A DNA stretch of 43,242 nucleotides from Kiritimatiellia bacterium. GTDB taxonomy: Bacteria > Verrucomicrobiota > Kiritimatiellia > RFP12 > UBA1067. The DNA is taken from contig JAFSTA010000035.1 of NCBI GenBank assembly GCA_017450695.1, positions 1 to 43,242 of the forward strand, written 5' to 3'. A program made the position numbers and the translations under genes. This document shows, in pieces, positions 7,881 to 15,040 of the stretch. Each line of letters begins with the position of its first letter. Within the stretch, counting starts at the first letter, position 1. Below the pieces are notes generated by a model that saw nothing but the letters and a program-made list of their open reading frames with translations, was not told the origin of the DNA and did no database searches.

Positions 7881-8797
7881 ATATGAATACCGTGATTCCC
7901 CCGATTAAGTCGCAAGGCATCAAGACGAAACTTGTCCCATGGATTAACGACCTCATTTATCGTTCTGGTATATCTCTTGCTGGCGGTTGGGTGGAACCTT
8001 TTTTCGGAACAGGCGTTGTAGGATTCAATTCGCCGATGAAAGGACGACGGGTTGTCGGTGATTCAAACCCTCACATCATTCGGTTTTACCAGGGAATTCA
8101 AGATGGGCGCATTACGAAAGAGAGCATGAGAAACTATCTTGAAAAAGAAGGCGGATTGTTACAAATGTCTGAGGAGAATGGGTATTCGCATTTCCGTCTT
8201 GTCAGGGATCGATTCAATGCGGAACATGGCGAGCATGATTTTATTTTCCTTTCCCGCACCGGTTTTAACGGACTGATGCGGTTTAATCGGAAGGGGGAGT
8301 GGAATGTCCCTTTCTGTAAAAAACCAAACAGGTTTTCCCGGTCATACATTTCCAAAATCTGCAACCAGGTGGAATGTACCGCGCGTGTTATTCGCGGTCA
8401 GGATTGGGAGTTTTGTAACCGCTCCTTTTTGGAGACGATTGCAATGGCTCGACCCGGCGATTTGATTTATTGCGATCCCCCGTACTTGGGGCGTTATGTT
8501 GACTATTATAACGGATGGACTGAGGAGGATGAACGGTCACTTTTTGATGCATTAAGCAAGACGAAAGCGAGATTCATCCTATCGACATGGCATCACAATG
8601 AGTTTCGCGCCAATGAAATGATCGGCAAGTATTGGGAACGGTTTCATGTGTTGACGAAGTCGCATTTCTACCATACCGGGGCAAGAATCGAAAACCGTCA
8701 TGCGATGGTCGAGGCCCTTGTTTTTAATTTTGACCTTCTGGGGCAGAGCAAACCGAATGATTTTTGTCCGGTGGAGTTGCTTCATGCTGTGGGGTAG
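7877..8797 (+). CDS. EcoRV-type N6-adenine DNA methyltransferase
   Basis: Dam-family (alpha-class) adenine methyltransferase that should protect GATATC from the adjoining nuclease. The 306-residue product has the N-terminal PPIKSQGIKTKLVP segment shared with M.EcoRV, the S-adenosylmethionine motif VEPFFGTG (39-46), the catalytic DPPY (200-203) followed by LGRYVDYYNGW, and a target-recognition middle region containing FNVPFCKKPNRF-like sequence. The first ATG overlaps the endonuclease stop. A second ATG at 7883 has better spacing to GGAG and may be the true start. As with its partner, base composition differs from the flanking bat genes. No control (C) protein or promoter of its own is evident, so expression probably relies on the host operon. 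Confidence 0.94.
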   Translation: MNMNTVIPPIKSQGIKTKLVPWINDLIYRSGISLAGGWVEPFFGTGVVGFNSPMKGRRVVGDSNPHIIRFYQGIQDGRITKESMRNYLEKEGGLLQMSEENGYSHFRLVRDRFNAEHGEHDFIFLSRTGFNGLMRFNRKGEWNVPFCKKPNRFSRSYISKICNQVECTARVIRGQDWEFCNRSFLETIAMARPGDLIYCDPPYLGRYVDYYNGWTEEDERSLFDALSKTKARFILSTWHHNEFRANEMIGKYWERFHVLTKSHFYHTGARIENRHAMVEALVFNFDLLGQSKPNDFCPVELLHAVG

Positions 8798-8853
8798 ATG
8801 TGTCGCGGGGAAAGGTTTCTTAGAGGTGCAAGTGGTTATTCAGGGACAAGGTG

Positions 8854-9732
8854 ATGATTGACACGGCAGAATTGATGAAGCAGGTCGGGAAGATTCGCAT
8901 TCTGACCAAGCGGCTGATTGACGAGCGGCTTTCCGGGGATTACCATTCGATTTTCCGAGGGCAGGGCGTGGAGTTTGACGAGGTGCGTCCCTACGTGCCG
9001 GGCGACGATGTCCGGTCGATCGACTGGAACGTGACCGCCCGCACGGGGCTGCCGCACATCAAGCGGTTCTCCGAGGAACGCGAGTTGACCGTCATTTTCC
9101 TCGTCGATGTCTCCGGTTCGCAGTCGTTCGGTTCCGCCGTCCGTTCCAAGGCGGAGCTGGCGGCGGAGATTACGGGACTGCTTGCCATGACCGCGATCCA
9201 GAACCAGGACAAGATCGGGCTGGCGCTCTTTTCCGACCGCATCGTGAAGTACGTTCCCGCCCGCAAGGGACGTACCGCCGTGACGCGGCTGGTACGCGAG
9301 GTGCTGGCCTGCGAGGAGACGCGCGAACGGACGGATATCACCGCCGCGCTCCGTTTCCTGAACCAGGTGCAGAAACGCAAGGCCGTGGTTTTCCTCGTCT
9401 CCGATTTCCAGGATTCGGGATACGAGCGCGAATTGCGCATCGCCCGGCGCCACCACGACATCATCGCCTGTCCGGTCCTCGATCCGTGCGAATGCGAGCT
9501 TCCCGATGTCGGCTTGATCGAGATGCAGGATCCGGAGACGGGCGAACTTCTTCTGGTGGATACCGCCTCCTCCGCCGTCCGCCGCGCTTTCCGCGAACAG
9601 GCCTCCGCTCGGCATCAGGAGCTGCGCGATTTCCTGAAACGCACGGGGATCGATTGCCTTCCGCTTCAGACGGACCAACCGTACATCAAGGAGGTTCGCG
9701 CCCTCTTCCGCCGCCGCGCGAGAAAGCAGTGA
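8854..9732 (+). CDS. DUF58 protein of the Bat/MoxR operon
   Basis: Cytoplasmic or membrane-associated VWA-like protein that is the usual partner of MoxR. The 292-residue product shows the DUF58 signature: FRGQGVEFDEVRPY, then GDDVRSIDWNVTAR, followed by a VWA-like strand with DVSGS (a MIDAS-like DxSxS). The ATG at 8854 follows GTG at 8851 and a GGGACAAGG element, so either codon could be used. The 56 bp between the methyltransferase stop and this start probably contain the right junction of the inserted restriction-modification pair. It is followed by a repeat-bearing spacer of 256 bp rather than the usual tight coupling. Confidence 0.92.
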   Translation: MIDTAELMKQVGKIRILTKRLIDERLSGDYHSIFRGQGVEFDEVRPYVPGDDVRSIDWNVTARTGLPHIKRFSEERELTVIFLVDVSGSQSFGSAVRSKAELAAEITGLLAMTAIQNQDKIGLALFSDRIVKYVPARKGRTAVTRLVREVLACEETRERTDITAALRFLNQVQKRKAVVFLVSDFQDSGYERELRIARRHHDIIACPVLDPCECELPDVGLIEMQDPETGELLLVDTASSAVRRAFREQASARHQELRDFLKRTGIDCLPLQTDQPYIKEVRALFRRRARKQ

Positions 9733-9988
9733 CCATGAACCTTGCCTATCGTTTAGCTTCTAGCTGTCAGCTGTCAGCCCGCCGCCCGCGCCCGTGCGGG
9801 AATACAGGTGGGGGTAAGTTTTGTTTTGCCTCGCGCGGAGACGCGGAGAATGGGAGGGGCAACGTCCTCGTTGCCCGAATTGGATCGTGTTCCGTTGCGG
9901 CCGGAATGCTTCATATGCGTAACCGGCCTGACACGCCTAACCGGCCAACTGAAAGGCAAGAACTCGGAACTCAAGCGAGGAATCTAGG
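9733..9988. repeat. Repeat-derived spacer inside the bat operon
   Basis: The gap between the DUF58 and DUF4381-like genes holds AGCTGTCAGCTGTCAGC, a degenerate CTCGCGCGGAGACGCGGAG module (about 9829, a relative of modules at 3775, 31392 and 37674), and a REP-like palindrome GGGCAACG-TCCT-CGTTGCCC at 9857-9876 (8-bp perfect stem). A short open frame from 9735 to the gap end has no recognisable protein features and is not called. Confidence 0.7.
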
Positions 9989-10966
9989 ATGAAAGTGGTT
10001 CGATTTTGCATAGTGGCCCTTGTCGCCGCATGGGTGGCGTTTGATGCCCGCGGCGAGTTTACGGCGGACTTCTCACACGGGGAAGTTTCCATTCGGTACG
10101 CGGCGACACCCGACCGCATCGATCCCGCCGTGGATACGATGTTGACGATCACGGTGGAGTCTCCCTCCGATCTGGTCGTTCGGCTTCCGGATCTTCGCGA
10201 CCGTTTCGGCGGCTTCTCCACGGCGGAGGATTTCGCGCGCGATCCCATCACCGCGAATGGGCGTACCCGTCAAGTCTTCCGTTGGCGGCTCGTTCCCAAA
10301 CCGGCGGAGGATCGCTACCGCCTCGCGCCGTTCGCCGTGCAGCTTGAGGACAAACGGACGAACCCTCCAACCCGTTCCTCTTTCGCCACCGCTCCTGTCG
10401 TCTTTCCGAAGGAGGGCGAGCGTCCTGCCGTGACGAGCGCGCCGGAGGTCGAAGTCCAGCCGGTTCACATCCGTCCGACCTTGCAGACGGTCACGCTGTG
10501 GGGACTGGCGGTTGTCGCGGGCGTCGCCCTTCTCGCCTTGGCGCTGTGGGGGCTTACGCGAATCTCCCGCAAGGTCCGCGAACACTTCCAGTCCCCGATC
10601 GAGCGCGCCCGCGAACGGTTGCAGCGTCTGTTGGACAAGGACCTGCCGAAGCGCGGGCTCTTCAAGGAGTTTTACATTGAGCTGACGATGGTGGTGCGCC
10701 GCTACATCGAAGACGCGCACGGCATCCGCGCCCCGAAGCAGACGACGGAAGAATTCCTGCAGGCGGCGGCTTCCTCCCCCTCGTTCTCCGCCGAGGTCCT
10801 CTCCCAACTCCGTACCTTCCTCGAATCCGCCGACCTGGTGAAGTTCGCGGGGCAGGAGGCGAACCCTGACATGACCGACACGGCCACGCGGCATGCGCGG
10901 GACTATCTGGAATCCGACGCGCAGATCGTGGCGGCGGAACTGGCGCAGAAAGGAGCGGCGCGATGA
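9989..10966 (+). CDS. BatD/DUF4381-like membrane protein
   Basis: Component of the MoxR/VWA membrane operon with a periplasmic beta-rich N-terminal half and a cytoplasmic C-terminal half. The 325-residue product has a signal peptide (about 1-22), an Ig-like region, one transmembrane segment near residues 168-188, and a C-terminal domain with FYIELTMVVRRYIE and GIRAPKQTTEEFL, the pattern seen in DUF4381/BatD-like proteins. GAGGAATCTAGG precedes the ATG. The last codons overlap batA (ATGA). Function is inferred from the operon: such proteins are thought to assemble with BatA and BatB. No enzymatic motif is present. Confidence 0.8.
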   Translation: MKVVRFCIVALVAAWVAFDARGEFTADFSHGEVSIRYAATPDRIDPAVDTMLTITVESPSDLVVRLPDLRDRFGGFSTAEDFARDPITANGRTRQVFRWRLVPKPAEDRYRLAPFAVQLEDKRTNPPTRSSFATAPVVFPKEGERPAVTSAPEVEVQPVHIRPTLQTVTLWGLAVVAGVALLALALWGLTRISRKVREHFQSPIERARERLQRLLDKDLPKRGLFKEFYIELTMVVRRYIEDAHGIRAPKQTTEEFLQAAASSPSFSAEVLSQLRTFLESADLVKFAGQEANPDMTDTATRHARDYLESDAQIVAAELAQKGAAR

Positions 10967-11982
10967 ACTTTGCGACACCGTTGGCATTCCTGCTTTTGAT
11001 TCCTTGGGCGGTGGCGGCCTGGCGGCTCTACCGCAAGGGAAAGCGCACGGGCGTGCTCTTTTCCGCCACGCGCGATTTGCCCGTACGCACCGCCGGTTGG
11101 CGTGTCGCCCTGACCCACGTGATCCCGCCCCTGTTCTTGGTCGGATCCCTGCTGTTGATTGTGGCCGCCGCCCGTCCGCGTTCGGTGCTGACACGCGAAC
11201 ACAAAAGCATCCAGGCGATCGCCATCGGAATGGTGGTGGACGTTTCGGGGTCGATGGAGGGACTGGACTTGACGCCGAAAGGCGCGTCCTCCTACCAGAC
11301 GCGACTGGAAGTCGTGAAAGAGACGTTCGCGAAGTTCGTCCAGAAACGCCCCGATGACTTGATCGGGCTGGTGACCTTCGGCGGATACGCCTCCACGCGC
11401 TCTCCGTTGACCGCCGACCACGCCGCCTTGCTCCATGTGCTGAAAGGCGTCGAGATCCCGTCGGGACAGTACAACAGTCAGGACGAGACGATGACGGCGA
11501 TCGGCGACGGCCTGGCCACGGCGGTCGCCCGCCTGAAGGACGCGGAACCGAAGACGCGGATCATCATCCTGCTCTCCGACGGCCTTTCGAACGCGGGCAT
11601 CATCACGCCGGAAGAGGCGACGGACGCGGCCGCAAAACTGGGGGTGCGCGTCTATACGATTGGCGTCGGTTCCAACGGACGTACCCCGTTCCGTGTGCGC
11701 GACGCATTCGGGCGCGAGGCGATCTCCTACGCGGACACGCAGTTTGACGAGGCGCAGTTGCGGTCGATCGCGACGCAGACGAACGGCCGCTATTTCGGCG
11801 TCCGAGACAACGACGGTCTGTCGGCGGCGTTGAAGGAGATCGATTCGCTGGAAAAGACGAAGATCGACCGGCAGGTGTACGACCGCTACAACGACCATTT
11901 CGTGCCGTTCCTTTTCGCCGGAGCCGCCTTGATCCTGCTGGCCCTTAGTCTGAACATCCAGTTGATTCGGAGGGTGTTATGA
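10963..11982 (+). CDS. batA: BatA-type VWA-domain membrane protein
   Basis: Membrane-anchored von Willebrand factor A domain protein of the Bat (aerotolerance) type. In the 339 residues there are two N-terminal transmembrane segments (about 6-22 and 48-68), a VWA domain starting with DVSGSMEG (MIDAS DxSxS), a conserved TFGGYA/LSDG pattern, and a C-terminal transmembrane segment (about 310-330). This matches the canonical BatA architecture. The start overlaps the preceding gene and its own stop overlaps batB by four bases, so the three are translationally coupled. The intact MIDAS residues suggest divalent-metal-dependent partner binding. Partners are probably MoxR and the BatB/C fusion next door. 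Confidence 0.92.
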   Translation: MNFATPLAFLLLIPWAVAAWRLYRKGKRTGVLFSATRDLPVRTAGWRVALTHVIPPLFLVGSLLLIVAAARPRSVLTREHKSIQAIAIGMVVDVSGSMEGLDLTPKGASSYQTRLEVVKETFAKFVQKRPDDLIGLVTFGGYASTRSPLTADHAALLHVLKGVEIPSGQYNSQDETMTAIGDGLATAVARLKDAEPKTRIIILLSDGLSNAGIITPEEATDAAAKLGVRVYTIGVGSNGRTPFRVRDAFGREAISYADTQFDEAQLRSIATQTNGRYFGVRDNDGLSAALKEIDSLEKTKIDRQVYDRYNDHFVPFLFAGAALILLALSLNIQLIRRVL

Positions 11983-14594
11983 GATTCGTCTATCCCTGGT
12001 TTTTGTTGTTTCTCTCCGTGCTGCCCTTGGTCGCCTTGCTGTGGCTGTGGCTCTTTCGCCGCTCGCAGCGGCGCCTCTCCTCGTTCATCGCGCCCGCGTT
12101 ACAGTCGAAGCTCATGCCTCCTCGTTCCACCTCGCGCTTCTACCTCCAGTACTGTCTTTCGCTGGCTGGGCTGATGCTGTTGGTCTTTGCCGTCTCCCGT
12201 CCCCAATGGGGACAGAAGGAGGAAAAGGTGCTGACGCGCGGACGGAACGTGGTGATCGCCCTCGATGTCTCCCGCTCCATGCTGGCGACGGATGTGCATC
12301 CGAACCGTCTGGAACGCGCCAAGACCGACATCATGGATTTGATCGACGATCTCGATGGCGACCGCGCCGCGCTGCTGGCATTCCGCAACAAGGGTTCGCT
12401 CGTCTGTCCGTTGACCACGGACTACGCCTTTCTGCGTCAGGCGGTGGATGGCATCTCGCCTGAGTCCGCGCCGCGCGGGGAGACCGATCTCGGTGACGCG
12501 ATCCGCAAATCGCTGGCGGCGTTCGACGCCTCCGAAGACGAGTACAATGCGATCCTGCTGATTTCCGACGGCGGCGACCTGAAGGGCGATGCGCTGAAGG
12601 GGGCGGCGGATGCCGCCGCGCGCAACATTCCGATTTTCACCGTCGGCATCGGCGATGTCGCGGGCGCGACCATTCCCGACGCGAAGGGGCACGGGGTGCA
12701 GCAGTACCAGGGGAAAGCCGTGACGACCAAACTCGAAGACAAGACGCTCTCGGCGATCGCCGCGCAATCCAACGGCCGGTATATCTCGTTGGGTACGGCG
12801 GGAACCGCGCAGACCACGCTCGGCTCGATCTACCAGAAATACCTTCGCCAGATCGCGGCGAAGGAACAGCAGGAGCAGTTGGAAAACCGCTATCAGGAAC
12901 GCTACCAGCTCTTCCTGATTCCCGCGCTCATCCTCTTCCTGCTGGCGGCCTGGTTCAGTCGCGGACGCTTGCTCGGTGCGCGTGTCCGAATGAAGACGGC
13001 GGCAGCCGCCGCTCTTGTTCTCCTCTTCGCTGGATTGGCGGAGGCGCAAGGCACAAACGGAACAGAGACGGCTGAAGCGTCGGCGGGGCAGGGGACGGCA
13101 GAGGCTTCCGCGCCCGCCGCTCCCGAGGAACCGGTTCCGCCGGGACGCGCCGGGGCGCGCGAGGCGCAGGCCATGTTGCGCGCGGGCGACTACACCAACG
13201 CGGCGGCAGCTTTCCTGTCCGCGAAACGCGGGGCGGAAACGGAGGAGGGAGAGGATTACCAGTACAACGCCGCCTACGCCTATTACGCGGCGAGCAATTA
13301 CGAGGCGGCGGCGGAATGTCTCCGCCCCCTGCTGATCTCGAAAAAGAACGGGGCGAAGGCAGGCGAGTTTCTCGGCAAGATCATGCTGGAGTTGCGTGAC
13401 CTCCCCGCCGCGACGGAACCGCAAGAGGAAGCGGGAGAACAACCGCGGCAACCCAAGCAACCGACTGAGACGCCCGAGCAGAAGCGTCTGGAAGCGTTGG
13501 AAGAGGCGGCCGAGGCCTTCCAGCGCGCCCTGCGCGACACGCCGCAGGATGAGCGACGGAACCGGAACTTGACCCGTGCGGTCTCGCCATTGGGAGAGGC
13601 GCGGAAAGCCGCGCACATCGCGCAGGTGATGAAGGCGCACGAGGGGCAGGGACCGCAACAGCTGATTCCGCAGATGCTGCAGGAGCAGCGTGCCATCCTC
13701 ACGGAAGCGCGGCAGGTCTTCACCAACGACGCCGCAACGATGATCCAGCAGTCGGAACAACTGGCAAAGCGCCAGAGCGAGAACGCGGACTTGTGGATAC
13801 CCGTCAAGCAGCAGATCGCCCAAGCCGTCACGAACGAGCAACAGCGTTTCGAGATTCTGCGCCAGATGGAGGCGACAAGTGACAGCATGAAAGGGACCGT
13901 GCTTTCGTTGCAGGATGCGAACCCGGACGCGGCGCTGGATGCCGCCGAGTCGGAACCGGCGCTCTTCCAGTTCTGGAAAGCCGTTGCGGAACCGCGCGGT
14001 CTGCTGGCGGAAGACATCTCCTGCCAGACCAACGCCATCTCCTCGCAGAATCTGCCGTACTACGAAAAGCGTGACGTGCAGGGCGAGGCGTTGCAGTTGA
14101 CGCGACTCTTCCGCGAACGGTTCCCCGACTGGGCGAAGAACTACCAACAGCAAGCCCAGCAGAACACGAACATGCCGCCCTTCACGGCGGAAGACCAGGC
14201 CAAGATCGAGAAACTGGCGGAAGAGGTGGAACGCTTGCAGCAGCCGACGGGCAAGGATATCAACGGCGATCCCGTCGTCTTCACCACGGCGAAAAAAGAG
14301 GCCTTTGAAAAACTGATCGAGATCCTGAAACTGATGCCGCCCGATCCCAACCAGCAGCAACAGCAGCAGAATCAGCAACAGCAACAACAACCGCAGCAAC
14401 AACACGAACAGCAGCAACAGCAAGAGCAGAAACAGGAACAGAAACAGGAAAAACAAGAACAGCAGCGTCCGCAAGAACCCAAAGACGTGCAGGAACTCCT
14501 GCGCCGCGCCCTCGAACGCGAAAAGGAACACGAGGAAGAAAAGAAAGAACGCATGCGCCAAGCCCCCGCCCTCCCCAGCGAAAAGGATTGGTAG
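11979..14594 (+). CDS. batB: BatB-BatC fusion: VWA domain plus TPR and Gln-rich tail
   Basis: Large 871-residue protein that joins two usually separate Bat proteins. Residues 1-330 are BatB-like: two transmembrane segments, a VWA domain with DVSRSM (MIDAS), and a third membrane segment near 308-325. A second hydrophobic stretch near 337-352 (a buried signal-like segment) precedes the BatC-like part, which has TPR-like helical repeats (about 385-450), a long helical region, a Gln-rich low-complexity tract (about 788-830) and a charged C-terminus ending EKDW, typical of BatC. The join suggests BatC is tethered in the periplasm. It is the last gene of the operon; its stop abuts a repeat block that begins within ten bases. 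Confidence 0.88.
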   Translation: MRFVYPWFLLFLSVLPLVALLWLWLFRRSQRRLSSFIAPALQSKLMPPRSTSRFYLQYCLSLAGLMLLVFAVSRPQWGQKEEKVLTRGRNVVIALDVSRSMLATDVHPNRLERAKTDIMDLIDDLDGDRAALLAFRNKGSLVCPLTTDYAFLRQAVDGISPESAPRGETDLGDAIRKSLAAFDASEDEYNAILLISDGGDLKGDALKGAADAAARNIPIFTVGIGDVAGATIPDAKGHGVQQYQGKAVTTKLEDKTLSAIAAQSNGRYISLGTAGTAQTTLGSIYQKYLRQIAAKEQQEQLENRYQERYQLFLIPALILFLLAAWFSRGRLLGARVRMKTAAAAALVLLFAGLAEAQGTNGTETAEASAGQGTAEASAPAAPEEPVPPGRAGAREAQAMLRAGDYTNAAAAFLSAKRGAETEEGEDYQYNAAYAYYAASNYEAAAECLRPLLISKKNGAKAGEFLGKIMLELRDLPAATEPQEEAGEQPRQPKQPTETPEQKRLEALEEAAEAFQRALRDTPQDERRNRNLTRAVSPLGEARKAAHIAQVMKAHEGQGPQQLIPQMLQEQRAILTEARQVFTNDAATMIQQSEQLAKRQSENADLWIPVKQQIAQAVTNEQQRFEILRQMEATSDSMKGTVLSLQDANPDAALDAAESEPALFQFWKAVAEPRGLLAEDISCQTNAISSQNLPYYEKRDVQGEALQLTRLFRERFPDWAKNYQQQAQQNTNMPPFTAEDQAKIEKLAEEVERLQQPTGKDINGDPVVFTTAKKEAFEKLIEILKLMPPDPNQQQQQQNQQQQQQPQQQHEQQQQQEQKQEQKQEKQEQQRPQEPKDVQELLRRALEREKEHEEEKKERMRQAPALPSEKDW

Positions 14595-14599
14595 GGGGC

Positions 14600-15007
14600 G
14601 GCTAATGCCGCCAGCTGAAAAGCTGAGAAGCGTGTTGCGTCCGCTGCGTAGCGACGGTGCCCTCGCCGTCAGGTTTACTTGAATGTGCTTCTCCGCTTCC
14701 TTGCCACAAATCATTGTTCCTTTCGGTACTGGGAGTTTGGGAGGCTTGGCGAGCTACCGCCCCTGTCTCCAAAACTCCGAAACTCCCCGTAGCGAAAGCA
14801 ATTTACCCTGCCTATCAGTCGGCAGAATAGCCCGCCCCCGCTTTTTGTACGTGAATGTACATGAGTGTAAGTTTATCTCGCGCAAAGTCCGCAAAGTTCG
14901 CTTAAATGCCCTTACGGGGCTAAGTCACGTAGGCGGCATCAGCCGTCACGTAGGGCCGAAGGCCCATTTAGCGGCATAGCCGCAGGAGTGCCGCTTCCCC
15001 GAATGTC
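14600..15007. repeat. Dispersed mosaic repeat block, copy A
   Basis: Fills the gap between the convergent batB/C and GH95-like genes. It contains GCCAGCTGAAAAGCTGAGAAG, a hairpin GACGGTG-CCCT-CGCCGTC (14653-14670), and a long imperfect inverted repeat whose arms GGGAGTTTGGGAG and CTCCGAAACTCCC lie at about 14727-14785. A TCTCGCGCAAAG module follows, then an array of mini-hairpins: 14908-14920, 14932-14947, GGGCC-GAA-GGCCC (14953-14965) and GCGGC-ATA-GCCGC-like (14971-14983). It ends with GGAGTGCCGCTTCCCCGAATG. The same order is found at 37425-37850 (copy B). Confidence 0.85.
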
Positions 15008-15040
15008 ACCGCTTAGAACTCAGAACTTTCGCGGAGCGTA

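Noticed and set aside
7074-8797. Prophage or integrative element carrying the restriction-modification genes
   Set aside because: Only the two genes are foreign-looking; no integrase, repeats or attachment sites were seen at either border.
12099-14714. 871-residue open frame on the minus strand opposite batB/C
   Set aside because: Exact mirror of a GC-rich real gene; Leu/Arg-rich composition and poly-Leu where the real gene encodes poly-Gln; no ribosome binding site or domain.
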